From: Iamia sp038233075
GTDB taxonomy: Bacteria > Actinomycetota > Acidimicrobiia > Acidimicrobiales > Iamiaceae
DNA: 64,000 nt
NCBI GenBank assembly: GCA_038233075.1
Contig: JBBSMQ010000005.1
Coordinates: 90,433-154,432 of the forward strand
Direction of reading: 5' to 3'
The notes under the pieces are model-generated. The model was given only the letters and a program-made list of their open reading frames with translations, was not told the origin of the DNA and did not search any database. How positions within the stretch are numbered: position 1 is the stretch's first letter; each line of letters starts with the position of its first letter. The position numbers were made by a program, and so were the translations under genes. This document shows positions 16,375-24,714 of the stretch, in pieces.

Positions 16375-17187
16375 TCAGCCGAGGTGGTCGAGCACGGCGA
16401 CCCAGCCCCCGTCGGCGGCCGAGCCGATGACGTGGTCGGCGCGGTCGAGGGCGGACTGGTGGGCGACCTCGGGGACCAGGGCAACCGCGGCCCCGTCGAG
16501 GAGCTCGAGGTCGTTGGAGCCGTCGCCGACGGCCAGGACGCGAGCCGGGTCGAGGTCGTGGGTGGCGCAGAAGGCGGCCACCCCGTCCCACTTCGACTGC
16601 CCGTGGGGGGCGACGGTGATGGTGCCCATCCCGGGGAAGTCGAGCGAGCGGTCGAGGTGGGTCTCGGCCACGTCGCCCACGGCGTCGGCCGCCTCCACGC
16701 ACTCGCCGTGGGGCAGGCCGATCATGCTGAAGCCGAGCACGGCCTCCTCGCCTACGGCTCGGTCGAGGTCCACCGGTGGGCCACCGATCGCCCGAGCGTG
16801 GTCCGGGTGCGTCGACGGCGTGGCGCTCAGCACGGCATCGACGTCGGGCCGATCGACGTAGACGACCGGGTCACGGCCGACGGAGCGGAAGGCGGCCAGC
16901 ACCTCGACGGCCTGGTCTGTTGGGTACGGCGCCCGGTGGAACCGGGTGCCGTCAGCCAGGTCGACGCCGAGCGCACCGTTCAGCACCACCGCCGGGGGCG
17001 TCAGGCCGACGGTCGCCAGCGGACGGCGGGTGCTGGTGAGCCGACGGCCCGTCGCCACCAGCAGCGGCACGCCCCGTTCTGCCAGCGTGTGCACGGCGGC
17101 GACGACCGCGGGCTCGACGTGGTCGTCGTTGTGCCACAGCGTCCCGTCGAGGTCGGTGACGACCAGGCTGACCTCCGACGTGCACAT
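16375..17187 (-). CDS. HAD-family hydrolase, Cof type
   Basis: A 270-aa haloacid-dehalogenase phosphatase. Motif I is DLDGTL (nucleophile Asp near residue 12), motif II is VATGRR and motif IV is VGDGSNDLELL. The C2-type cap between motifs II and III marks the Cof/sugar-phosphatase group. A lysine (motif III) is at QSKWDG. Substrate unknown. A CAGGCT hexamer six bases upstream of the ATG resembles the leaderless promoters elsewhere, with C in place of the first T. Confidence 0.9.
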   Translation of the reverse strand: MCTSEVSLVVTDLDGTLWHNDDHVEPAVVAAVHTLAERGVPLLVATGRRLTSTRRPLATVGLTPPAVVLNGALGVDLADGTRFHRAPYPTDQAVEVLAAFRSVGRDPVVYVDRPDVDAVLSATPSTHPDHARAIGGPPVDLDRAVGEEAVLGFSMIGLPHGECVEAADAVGDVAETHLDRSLDFPGMGTITVAPHGQSKWDGVAAFCATHDLDPARVLAVGDGSNDLELLDGAAVALVPEVAHQSALDRADHVIGSAADGGWVAVLDHLG

Positions 17188-17249
17188 CGGGCGAGCCTGG
17201 CGGGGCGAGCGCCGCCCGGCAAGCCGGTTGCGCGTGGGAGGAGGGGGGC

Positions 17250-19376
17250 TCAGCCCCAGGTGCCGTAGTTGGGGGCGCCGGCCGTCATCTGGACGTCGTG
17301 GGGGTGGCTCTCGCGTAGGCCGGCGCCGGAGATGCGGACGAAGCGCGCCCGCTGCTTGAGCTCGGGCACCGTCGGCGTGCCGCAGTAGCCCATCGCGGTC
17401 CGCAAGCCACCGACGAGCTGGTACACGACGTTGGCCACCGGTCCCTTGTAGGCGACCCGACCCTCGATGCCCTCGGGCACCAGCTTCTCGGCCTCGGTGA
17501 CATCGCCCTGGAAGTACCGGTCCTTCGAGAACGAGCGGTCCTTCATGGCCCCCATGGAGCCCATCCCCCGGTACTCCTTGAACCGCTCGCCCTGGTGGAA
17601 GACGACCTCGCCCGGGGCCTCGTCGACCCCGGCCAGCAGGCTGCCCACCATCACCACGTCGGCCCCGGCGGCGATGGCCTTGGCCACGTCGCCGGAGGAC
17701 TGGAGCCCGCCGTCGGCGATGATGGTGGCCCCTCGGCGGGCCGCGGCCACCGCGCAGTCGTAGATCGCCGTCAGCTGCGGCACCCCGACCCCCGCCACCA
17801 CCCGCGTCGTGCAGATGGAGTTGTGGACGATCACGTTCTCGGCGACGAAGCTATGGGTGTCGCAGTCGACCTCGATGTCGTACACGGGCACCTCGAGCCC
17901 CAGCTCGCGGCGCTCGAGCTGCTCCACCGACCTGAACTCACCGATCACCTCCTGGCCAGTGGCCACGGCGAGGGTGGAGGGGTCAGCCGTCGAGTGAGCG
18001 GGCAGCTCGAAGGCGATGGACCGGGGGGCGAGGAGGGTTGCCCGCTCGGCCGCGCCGATCTCCTTCCACACCAGCTTCGACGTCGACAGGCGGGTGGGCT
18101 TCTCCAGCACGGAGACGTACCCCGCCCCCGACACCGTGGCCGGACTGGTGGTGGACAGGTCGCCGACGAAGAACTGGTGGTCGGCGGTCATCACCATCGG
18201 GCGCCCCGATGCCCCGTGGCGCACGGACATCACCTGGCGGACGCCGGTGCACCAGGCCCTGCGGACGGTGACCGGTTCACCGTGCATGTTGATCACCCGG
18301 TCGCCGGCCGTCACATCCTCGATCGCCTTGTAGGTGCCGTCGGACATGAGGATCCGCGTGCCGGCGGCGAAGCATCCAGGCCCCACTCCGGCCTTCACCG
18401 CGTCGGCGCCGGCGTCGAGGAGGGCGTCGGTGGCGGCGCCGGTGGCCACGTTGCCGGCGATGATGTCCACCTGGTGGCCGTGGCGGTCCTTGAACAGCTT
18501 CACCATGTCGAGTACGCCCTGGGAGTGGCCGTGCGAGGTGTCGACGACGAGCACGTCGACGCCGGCCTCGACCACGGCGGCAGCGCGCTCCAGGGCGTCG
18601 CCGCCGACACCGATGGCGGCGCCGCAGCGCAGCCGGTGGCGATCGTCGTGGGTCGAGTCCGGGTACTGGGTGCGCTTCTTGATGTCCTTGACGGTGATGA
18701 GACCGCAGAGGCGGCCGTCGTCGTCGACCACCGGCAGCTTCTCGACCCGGTGCTCCCAGAGCAGCGCCTTGGCCTCCTCCAGGGTGGTGCCCGGGGGTGC
18801 GGTGACCAGCGGCGGCCGCCGCATCACCTCGGCGATGGGCTGGTCGACGTCGTCGATGAAGCGGAGGTCCCGGTTGGTGAGCAGTCCGACCAGGTGGCCC
18901 TCCGGGTCGGTGATGGGCACCCCGGAGATCCGGTAGTGGGCCATCAGCTCGAGGGCCCGGGTGACCGGCGCCTCGGGAGGGAGGGTGACGGGGTCGACGA
19001 TCATCCCCGACTGCGAGCGCTTGACCTTGTCGACCTCGGCCACCTGCTCGTCGATCGAGAGGTTGCGGTGGATGATGCCGAGCCCGCCCAGCCGGGCCAG
19101 GGCGATGGCGAGGCGACCCTCGGTGACGGTGTCCATGGCGGCGGACACGATGGGCACGGCCAGCTCGATGCGCGGGGTGAGCCGGGTGTGGGTGGAGACC
19201 TCGCCGGGGGTGACCGCCGAGGCATCGGGCACGAGCAGGACGTCGTCGAAGGTCAGCCCTTCCTTGGCGAACTTCGGAGGGTGGCCCGCGGGCCCCTTGG
19301 GGACGTCGGGAAAGCTCGTGGGACGGTCGCCGAGCGGCTCCCCCTCCTCGGTGGCCGGTCCGTCGCTGTCTCCCAT
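17250..19376 (-). CDS. guaB: IMP dehydrogenase interrupted in frame by a mini-intein
   Basis: Oxidises IMP to XMP, the committed step of GMP synthesis. The 708-aa ORF is about 185 residues longer than normal. Residues 1-334 carry the start of the barrel (LTFDDVLLVP) and a CBS pair at roughly 125-240. After VGPG (331-334) the IMPDH homology stops and an intein (335-519) begins. It resumes at S520-I-C522-TTR, so the intein interrupts the catalytic loop two residues before the active-site cysteine C522. Removing it leaves a 523-aa IMPDH of normal length with all motifs, including the GGLQSSGD and GSLLAG phosphate-binding segments and the MGSMGAM flap region. The enzyme should be inactive until splicing. 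Its ATG follows a TAGGAT element by six bases. Confidence 0.96.
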   Translation of the reverse strand: MGDSDGPATEEGEPLGDRPTSFPDVPKGPAGHPPKFAKEGLTFDDVLLVPDASAVTPGEVSTHTRLTPRIELAVPIVSAAMDTVTEGRLAIALARLGGLGIIHRNLSIDEQVAEVDKVKRSQSGMIVDPVTLPPEAPVTRALELMAHYRISGVPITDPEGHLVGLLTNRDLRFIDDVDQPIAEVMRRPPLVTAPPGTTLEEAKALLWEHRVEKLPVVDDDGRLCGLITVKDIKKRTQYPDSTHDDRHRLRCGAAIGVGGDALERAAAVVEAGVDVLVVDTSHGHSQGVLDMVKLFKDRHGHQVDIIAGNVATGAATDALLDAGADAVKAGVGPGCFAAGTRILMSDGTYKAIEDVTAGDRVINMHGEPVTVRRAWCTGVRQVMSVRHGASGRPMVMTADHQFFVGDLSTTSPATVSGAGYVSVLEKPTRLSTSKLVWKEIGAAERATLLAPRSIAFELPAHSTADPSTLAVATGQEVIGEFRSVEQLERRELGLEVPVYDIEVDCDTHSFVAENVIVHNSICTTRVVAGVGVPQLTAIYDCAVAAARRGATIIADGGLQSSGDVAKAIAAGADVVMVGSLLAGVDEAPGEVVFHQGERFKEYRGMGSMGAMKDRSFSKDRYFQGDVTEAEKLVPEGIEGRVAYKGPVANVVYQLVGGLRTAMGYCGTPTVPELKQRARFVRISGAGLRESHPHDVQMTAGAPNYGTWG
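17820..18374 (-). mobile_element. Mini-intein within guaB (185 aa, no homing endonuclease seen)
   Basis: Self-splicing protein element encoded in frame in guaB, residues 335-519 of the precursor. Block A is C1-FAAGTRILMSDG, giving the nucleophile Cys1. Block B is MTADHQFF, with T63 and H66 of the TxxH motif. Block F is VYDIEVDCDTHSFVAEN with the His at 174. Block G is VIVHN, ending in the penultimate His184 and Asn185, and is followed by extein Ser+1. All residues needed for class 1 splicing are present. Only about 95 residues separate blocks B and F and no LAGLIDADG motif is visible, so it is a mini-intein that has lost or never had its endonuclease. Confidence 0.93.
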
Positions 19377-19382
19377 CGGATG

Positions 19383-19388
19383 ATCCTA
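19383..19388 (-). promoter_or_regulatory. -10 element of leaderless promoter for guaB
   Basis: On the minus strand TAGGAT ends six bases before the guaB ATG at 19376. Confidence 0.5.
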
Positions 19389-19472
19389 GTGGCAACCGTC
19401 GTCCGGAGAAAGGCTCCGTCCGGACCCGGATCGGGTACCGCCATCCCCGGCCGTCCTGCCAGGCTGGCCGGG

Positions 19473-20116
19473 ATGGACGTCGAGGAGACCCCGTGCCCAC
19501 CCGGCCCCTGGGGTCGGCCCGCCGAGGAGCTGGCCCGGGCCGGCCCGGCGGTCCTGGGATGGGCCACCCGATACCTCTCGGAGGTGGGAGACCACCCCGT
19601 GCTGGCGCGGGTGGAGCCGGGGTGGGTTCGGGCCCAGCTGCCCGAGCACCCGCCGGAGACGCCCGAGGCGTGGGAGGAGATCCTCGCCGACCTCGACCGG
19701 GTGGTCGTGCCCGGCACCTCCCACTGGCAGTCGCCCCGCAGGTCCCGCTGGGTCGCCGGTTCCGGGCCCTCAAGGTGTGGGCCGTGATCCGGCGCTTCGG
19801 CGCCGACGGGCTGCGCCGGGCGGTGCGGGGCCACATCGCGCTGGCACAGGACCTCGCGGGCCGCCTGGCCGGCGACGACCGGTTCGTCCTGACCGTCCCC
19901 ACCCCGCTCAACCTCGTGTGCTTCGCCTCCGTCGGTGGGGACGAGGCCAGTGCCGCCCTGCTCGAGGCCCTGAACGGGACCGGTCGGGTGTTCCTGACCC
20001 ACACCCGCATCGACGGTCGCTTCCTGCTGCGCGCCTCCATCGGCCAGACCTCCACGACCGCAGCCGACGTCGACGAGCTGTGGGACCTGCTCGACCGGTG
20101 GGCCCCACCGGCCTGA
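19473..20116 (+). pseudogene. Remnant of a PLP-dependent aromatic-L-amino-acid decarboxylase-type gene
   Basis: Two pieces of one family are joined out of frame. The frame starting at 19473 encodes about 88 residues of a group II decarboxylase N-terminus, ending VVPGTSHWQSPR. In the full family HWQ-P is followed by the FFAYFP segment. From about 19737 a different frame encodes QVPLGRRFRALKVWAVIRRF and the normal C-terminal domain to 20116. The middle, including the pyridoxal-phosphate lysine, is missing: roughly 270 residues judged from typical family length. An internal deletion and frame change have removed activity. The surviving halves are well conserved, so the loss looks recent. Confidence 0.85.
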
Positions 20117-20190
20117 GAGAGGAGCGGGTCGACGACCGGTGCGGCGCCTCGGCGTGCCCTCAGCGTCGGGGGCGGGCATCCTGGTCGCCG

Positions 20191-20700
20191 ATGGACGAGA
20201 CCCCCCACGCCGGCCGGCTCCTTGTCGCCACCCCGCTCATCGGCGACGGCACCTTCCACACCACCGTCATCCACCTGCTGGCCCACAGCCCCGAGGGTGC
20301 CTTCGGGGTGGTCCTCAACCGGCCGTCGGACACCCCGGCCACCGAGGTGCTGGGCCGGTGGGGAGCCCGAGCTGCGGCTCCGGGGGTGGTGTTCGTCGGG
20401 GGACCGGTGGACGGCGACACCGTGATGGGTCTGGGCGCGGAGGGCTCGGTCGACCTCCACTCCGATCCCGACGAGGCGCCCGACGCCCCCGAGGAGGTGC
20501 GCCTCTTCGCCGGTCAGGCCGGCTGGGGCCCGGGTCAGCTGGAGGACGAGCTGGTGGAGCGGGCGTGGTGGGCCGTCGACCCCGAGCCCGGTGACCTCTT
20601 GACCCGTGATCCGGCGGGGCTGTGGGAGCGGGTTCTGCGGCGCCAGCCCGGCGTCACCCGCTGGTTCGCCAACTACCCCGACGACATCCGGGCCGGCTGA
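20191..20700 (+). CDS. YqgE/AlgH family protein (UPF0301)
   Basis: A 169-aa conserved protein of the DUF179/AlgH family. Characteristic segments are GRLLVATPLIGDGTFHTTVI, the GAFGVVLNRPS turn, FVGGPV and the LFAGQAGWGPGQLEDEL motif. The molecular role of the family is unknown; redox and transcription-linked roles have been proposed in other bacteria. The ATG at 20191 coincides with the usual family start a few residues before the conserved GRLLVATP. Confidence 0.93.
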   Translation: MDETPHAGRLLVATPLIGDGTFHTTVIHLLAHSPEGAFGVVLNRPSDTPATEVLGRWGARAAAPGVVFVGGPVDGDTVMGLGAEGSVDLHSDPDEAPDAPEEVRLFAGQAGWGPGQLEDELVERAWWAVDPEPGDLLTRDPAGLWERVLRRQPGVTRWFANYPDDIRAG

Positions 20701-20751
20701 CCCCCGACCGGTGGGTCCCGGGCCGGCCACCCGATCGCGGGTCCAGGGGTC

Positions 20752-20757
20752 TAGCCT
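20752..20757 (+). promoter_or_regulatory. -10 element of leaderless promoter for the 130-aa protein
   Basis: TAGCCT ends six bases before the ATG at 20764. Confidence 0.5.
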
Positions 20758-20763
20758 GCCCCC

Positions 20764-21156
20764 ATGGCCACGCTGTCGTTCGAGGGCGAGACCCACGGCG
20801 AGCTCGTCGTCAAGGTGCGGAGGTGGCTGGCCTCGGTCGAGGGCGTCGACGACGACGTCCTGGGTGCCGCCGACGCCATCTCGCAGGGTGCCGAGCTCAC
20901 CAAGGAGGCCCTGCGCATCATCGCTTCGTCCGCCCCCGAGCCCATCGCCCAGCACGAGCTGGTCAAGGCCCTCACCGGCGCCGGCTACAAGGCCACCGAC
21001 GCGACCAAGGACGCGCTCATCGACGGTCTCGACTCCGTCGAGGAGGTCACCGGGGGCAGCGTCGTCAGGCGGGCCCGCGACGTGGCCGAGCAGGCCGTGT
21101 ACGAGATGAACGCGCAGGTCGCGCGCCAGATCCTGAAGTCGCTGCGCCCCCGCTGA
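20764..21156 (+). CDS. Conserved-looking hypothetical protein (130 aa)
   Basis: A soluble alpha-helical protein with no signal or membrane segment. Residues 45-78 (AELTKEALRIIASSAPEPIAQHELVKALTG) resemble a small helical DNA- or protein-binding module, but I do not recognise a family. It is preceded by a leaderless-type promoter and sits 68 bases upstream of guaB3. It may be transcribed with it, so a role around purine metabolism is conceivable from position only. Confidence 0.7.
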   Translation: MATLSFEGETHGELVVKVRRWLASVEGVDDDVLGAADAISQGAELTKEALRIIASSAPEPIAQHELVKALTGAGYKATDATKDALIDGLDSVEEVTGGSVVRRARDVAEQAVYEMNAQVARQILKSLRPR

Positions 21157-21224
21157 CGACGAGGCCGAGCGCCGCACCCTGACCGACCAGCGCGCCGCGC
21201 CGGCGCGAGAGACGAGCAACCTGG

Positions 21225-22334
21225 ATGGCCGAGATCGAGATCGGCATGGGCAAGCAGGCCCGACGGGCCTACGGACTCGACGACGTGGCCATCGTGCCCA
21301 ATCGCCGCACCCGAGACCTCGACGACGTCGACACCTCCTGGGAGATCGACGCCTTCACCTTCGACGTTCCCATCATGGCGTCGGGGATGGACAGCGTCGT
21401 CAGTCCGGCGACGGCCATCACCCTGGGTCGCCTGGGCAGCGTCGCCCCCCTCAACCTCGAGGGGCTCTGGACCCGCCACGAGGACCCGGAGCCGCTGCTG
21501 ACCTCGGCCGCGGTCAAGCCCGAGGCCGAGGCGTGGGCCCTGCTGCGGGCCGCCTACGCCGAGCCGGTGAAGCCCGAGCTCATCCGCGACCGTGTCAAGG
21601 AGATCCGCGCCGGGGGCGTGGTGTCCTGCGGCTCGGTGACCCCGCACCGGGTCGAGGCCCTGGCCGATGCGCTGGTGGCGGCCGAGCTCGATCTGCTCGT
21701 CATCCAAGGCACGGTGGTGTCGGCCGAGCACGTCACCAAGGGTAACCCCGAACCGCTCAACCTCAAGACCTTCGTGCGGCGCCTCGACATCCCGGTCATC
21801 GTCGGCGGGTGCTCCAGCTACCGGGCCGCCCTGCACCTCATGCGCACGGGGGCCGCCGGCATCCTCGTCGGCGTGGGAGCCGGCTCCACCTCATCGACCC
21901 GCCGCATCCTCGGCATGGGGGTGGCCCAGGCCACCGCGCTCGCCGATGCCCGAGCCGCCCGCATGCGCCACCTGGACGAGACGGGCGTCGACGTCCACCT
22001 GATCTCCGACGGGGGGATCCGCACCGGCGGCGACATCGCCAAGGCCATCGTCTGCGGCGCCGACGCGGTGATGGTGGGCGCACCACTCGCGGCGGCCACC
22101 GAGGCGCCCGGTCGCGGCTTCCACTGGGGTCAGGCCGCCGTCCACGCCGATCTCCCGCGGGGGGCGCGCCAGCGGGTCCAACCGGTCGGCTCGCTGGCCG
22201 AGGTCCTCAACGGCCCTGCCGCCGACGACACCGGAACTGCGAACCTGGTCGGAGCCCTGCGCCGCACCATGGCCCTCACCGGCTACGCCAGCACCAAAGA
22301 GCTGCAGAAGGCCGATCTGGTCGTCACCACCTGA
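21225..22334 (+). CDS. guaB3: GuaB3-family IMP dehydrogenase-related protein
   Basis: A 369-aa paralogue of IMP dehydrogenase typical of actinobacteria. It starts with the family signature GMGKQARRAYGLDDVAIVP and lacks the CBS domains. The barrel includes the phosphate-site segment SDGGIRTGGDIAKAI. The catalytic loop reads VGAGSTSSTRR where true IMPDH has GPGSICTTR, so the nucleophilic cysteine is replaced by serine. GuaB3 proteins of other actinobacteria also lack this Cys, so classical IMPDH chemistry is unlikely. It has no intein. It lies between guaB and guaA, which supports a link with guanine nucleotide metabolism. Confidence 0.92.
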   Translation: MAEIEIGMGKQARRAYGLDDVAIVPNRRTRDLDDVDTSWEIDAFTFDVPIMASGMDSVVSPATAITLGRLGSVAPLNLEGLWTRHEDPEPLLTSAAVKPEAEAWALLRAAYAEPVKPELIRDRVKEIRAGGVVSCGSVTPHRVEALADALVAAELDLLVIQGTVVSAEHVTKGNPEPLNLKTFVRRLDIPVIVGGCSSYRAALHLMRTGAAGILVGVGAGSTSSTRRILGMGVAQATALADARAARMRHLDETGVDVHLISDGGIRTGGDIAKAIVCGADAVMVGAPLAAATEAPGRGFHWGQAAVHADLPRGARQRVQPVGSLAEVLNGPAADDTGTANLVGALRRTMALTGYASTKELQKADLVVTT

Positions 22335-22419
22335 ATCCCACGCAACCGCCACCATGAGCCCCTGCTGCGGTGGGCCAGGGAGACCGTTCCCGACGGCCGG
22401 CGTGGATCGGCGTGACGAC

Positions 22420-22425
22420 TACGGT
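22420..22425 (+). promoter_or_regulatory. -10 element of leaderless promoter for guaA
   Basis: TACGGT ends six bases before the GTG at 22432 and argues for that start over the in-frame ATG at 22354. Confidence 0.45.
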
Positions 22426-22431
22426 TTCGGG

Positions 22432-24006
22432 GTGGCCCCGTCGGACGAGTCCCGCATCGCCGAACCCCCGGAGCGACCCGTCCTCGTCGTCGACTTCGGC
22501 GCCCAGTACGCCCAGCTGATCGCCCGTCGGGTCCGCGAGGCCCACGTCTACAGCGAGATCGTGCCCGCCTCGCTCCGCGCCGAGGAGTACGCTGCCCGCA
22601 AGCCCGCCGGCATCATCTTCAGTGGCGGACCGGCGTCGGTGCACGTCGACGGCGCCCCGACCATCGACCCCGGCGTCTACGAGCTCGGGGTCCCGGTGCT
22701 GGGCATCTGCTATGGGGCCCAGCTCGTCACCCTCCAGCTGGGGGGCACAGTGGCCGCCACCGGTCGCGCCGAGTACGGGCGCACCGCCCTCGATGTCACC
22801 CTTCCCGATGCGGTGGTGTTCGGCGGCGGCCAGCCCGAGCACCAACAGGTCTGGATGAGCCACCGCGACTCCATCACCGCCGCACCGGACGGCTTCACCG
22901 TCACCGCCACCAGTCCCGACGCTCCGGTGGCGGCCATGGAGGACGTGGCCCGACGTCTCCACGCCGTGCAGTTCCACCCCGAGGTGGTCCACACGCCCCA
23001 CGGCCAGCACATGCTGGAGCGCTTCCTCTACGAGGTCTGCGGGTGCTCGCCGGACTGGACCACGACCTCGGTCATCGAGAGCGGCGTCGAGGCCACCCGG
23101 GCCCAGGTCGGCGACGCCCGTGTCATCTGCGGCCTCTCCGGCGGGGTGGACTCCGCCGTGGCCGCCGCCCTCGTGCACAAGGCCGTCGGACCCCAGCTCA
23201 CGTGCGTCTTCGTCGACCACGGACTCATGCGAGAGGGCGAGGGGGAGCAGGTGGTGGAGACCTTCCGCCGCCACCAGGGCATCGAGCTCGTCCACGTCCG
23301 GGCCGCAGACCGCTTCTTCGCCCGCCTCGAGGGCCTGGTCGACCCCGAGGACAAGCGCAAGGCGATCGGCGAGGAGTTCATCCGGGTCTTCGAGGAGACC
23401 TCCGGTGGCATCTCCGACGCCCGCTTCCTCGTGCAGGGCACCCTCTACCCCGACGTCATCGAGTCCGGCGGCAGCGACGGGTCCTCCACCATCAAGAGCC
23501 ACCACAACGTGGGCGGTCTCCCCGAGGACATGGAGCTCGACCTGGTCGAGCCCCTGCGCAGCCTGTTCAAGGACGAGGTGCGGGCCCTCGGAGCTGAGCT
23601 GGGCCTGCCCGACGAGATCGTGTGGCGCCAGCCCTTCCCCGGCCCTGGGCTCGGCGTGCGCATCATCGGTGAGGTCACCCCCGAGAAGGTGGCCCTGCTC
23701 CAGCGGGCCGACACCATCGTCCGCGAGGAGATCAAGGGCGCCGGCCTGGAGCGGGAGATCTGGCAGGCCTTCGCCGTCCTGCCCGACATCCGCAGCGTCG
23801 GGGTCCAGGGCGATGAGCGCACCTACGGCTACCCGATCATCATCCGCGCCGTCACCAGCGAGGACGCCATGACCGCAGACTGGGCCCGCCTGCCCCACGA
23901 CCTGCTGGAGCGCATGTCGAGCCGGATCATCAACGAGGTCGACGGCGTCAACCGCGTCGCCTACGACGTGACCTCCAAACCCCCCGGCACCATCGAGTGG
24001 GAGTGA
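22432..24006 (+). CDS. guaA: GMP synthase (glutamine-hydrolysing)
   Basis: Amidates XMP to GMP with glutamine and ATP. The 524-aa protein has an N-terminal class I glutamine amidotransferase: nucleophile C93 in GICYGAQ, with H182 and E184 in FHPEV. An ATP pyrophosphatase domain follows with the P-loop SGGVDS at 236-241, then the C-terminal dimerisation domain ending in KPPGTIEWE. The GTG start at 22432 gives a normal N-terminus and is preceded by TACGGT; the upstream 26 codons are atypical of the family. With guaB upstream this completes the IMP-to-GMP branch. Confidence 0.97.
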   Translation: MAPSDESRIAEPPERPVLVVDFGAQYAQLIARRVREAHVYSEIVPASLRAEEYAARKPAGIIFSGGPASVHVDGAPTIDPGVYELGVPVLGICYGAQLVTLQLGGTVAATGRAEYGRTALDVTLPDAVVFGGGQPEHQQVWMSHRDSITAAPDGFTVTATSPDAPVAAMEDVARRLHAVQFHPEVVHTPHGQHMLERFLYEVCGCSPDWTTTSVIESGVEATRAQVGDARVICGLSGGVDSAVAAALVHKAVGPQLTCVFVDHGLMREGEGEQVVETFRRHQGIELVHVRAADRFFARLEGLVDPEDKRKAIGEEFIRVFEETSGGISDARFLVQGTLYPDVIESGGSDGSSTIKSHHNVGGLPEDMELDLVEPLRSLFKDEVRALGAELGLPDEIVWRQPFPGPGLGVRIIGEVTPEKVALLQRADTIVREEIKGAGLEREIWQAFAVLPDIRSVGVQGDERTYGYPIIIRAVTSEDAMTADWARLPHDLLERMSSRIINEVDGVNRVAYDVTSKPPGTIEWE

Positions 24007-24190
24007 CGAGGGCTCCGAACGCCCGGCTCACGGTGGTGGGTCGCGCAACGCCCACGGTTCGGTGCTCGCCATGGCTCCGCTCCGCTGCCGTGGACGTCGC
24101 CCGACCTTTGCCCTGATCCGGTCGTCCACCTCGTGGCGGTGAGGTCGGCGGCTTCGCCGCCGTGCCGCCTCCTGCGTCGGCGGGCGGAGG
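24007..24190. other. Non-coding gap with inverted repeats
   Basis: No supported gene. The stretch contains the inverted repeat GGCGGC-TTC-GCCGCC near 24147 and GC-rich low-complexity sequence. It separates the convergent guaA and MazF-type toxin genes and could contain their transcription ends. Confidence 0.4.
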
Positions 24191-24496
24191 TCAGCAGCCG
24201 AGGGCGTGGCTGATGGCGGCGCAGACGCGGTCCAGCGTGGCGGTGTCCACCAGGCCCACCTGAGTGGTGAGCGACGACTGCGGGACGGTGTGGAGTTCGT
24301 CGCAGTTGACCACCGACGGGCACTCGACGCCGGCGTCATCGCTGACCTCGACCTCGACGGCCAAGCCTCGTCGGGAGGTGGTGATCTCGGCCACCGTGAC
24401 CAGCAGCCGCACGTCGATGACCTCGCTCCGGGTCAGGACGAGGACCGGTCGGCGCTTGCGCCCCACCTGCGCCAGCCACACCTCCCCACGCGTCAC
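24191..24496 (-). CDS. MazF/PemK-family endoribonuclease toxin
   Basis: A 101-aa toxin. The N-terminal GEVWLAQVGRKRRPVLVLTR corresponds to the MazF beta-barrel start with its RRPVLVL strand, and VNCDELHTVP is the usual second conserved block. MazF enzymes cleave single-stranded mRNA, rRNA or tRNA at short motifs. It overlaps the antitoxin stop by ATGA and so is translationally coupled. Confidence 0.88.
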   Translation of the reverse strand: MTRGEVWLAQVGRKRRPVLVLTRSEVIDVRLLVTVAEITTSRRGLAVEVEVSDDAGVECPSVVNCDELHTVPQSSLTTQVGLVDTATLDRVCAAISHALGC

Positions 24497-24705
24497 CCGT
24501 TGCCCCAGGACTCGGACCCCTCCCAGTCCGGATCCGGGCGTTCGGGGTGTCGGCGGTACGCCTCTCGGTCGGCACGGGCCCGAACACGGCGGACAGCAGC
24601 CGCGACCCCGTCGCGTGCGGCGGCTGAGATGTTGACGTCGAGCGCTCGCGCCTGGGCCGCAAGGTCAGGGTCCAGGGTGAAGGTGGTGCGAGTCGAAGCC
24701 ACCAT
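24493..24705 (-). CDS. MazE/CcdA-type antitoxin
   Basis: A 70-aa partner of the MazF toxin. The first 45 residues (STRTTFTLDPDLAAQARALD) look like a ribbon-helix-helix or CcdA-like DNA-binding domain. The acidic, tryptophan-containing tail would wrap the toxin. An alternative start is GTG at 24702. That codon lies exactly six bases from the TAGCAT -10 element and so fits this genome's leaderless spacing better than the ATG, which would be only three bases away. Confidence 0.82.
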   Translation of the reverse strand: MVASTRTTFTLDPDLAAQARALDVNISAAARDGVAAAVRRVRARADREAYRRHPERPDPDWEGSESWGNG

Positions 24706-24708
24706 CGG

Positions 24709-24714
24709 ATGCTA
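24709..24714 (-). promoter_or_regulatory. -10 element of the MazEF-type module
   Basis: TAGCAT on the minus strand lies six bases before GTG 24702. Its TAG also terminates the preceding 24-codon ORF. Confidence 0.4.

Noticed and set aside
17250..19376. Explaining the extra 185 residues of GuaB as a frameshift or a fused domain
   Set aside because: The frame is uninterrupted, the flanks join perfectly at GPG/SIC, and the insert has all intein blocks in order.
17595..19472. Long plus-strand frame opposite guaB leading into the decarboxylase fragment
   Set aside because: Only the part from 19473 resembles a protein family; the rest mirrors guaB.
18277..21219. A 980-codon minus-strand frame covering guaB, the decarboxylase remnant and YqgE
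   Set aside because: Low-complexity Arg/Pro/Gly translation in a frame shifted against guaB; produced by codon bias, not selection.
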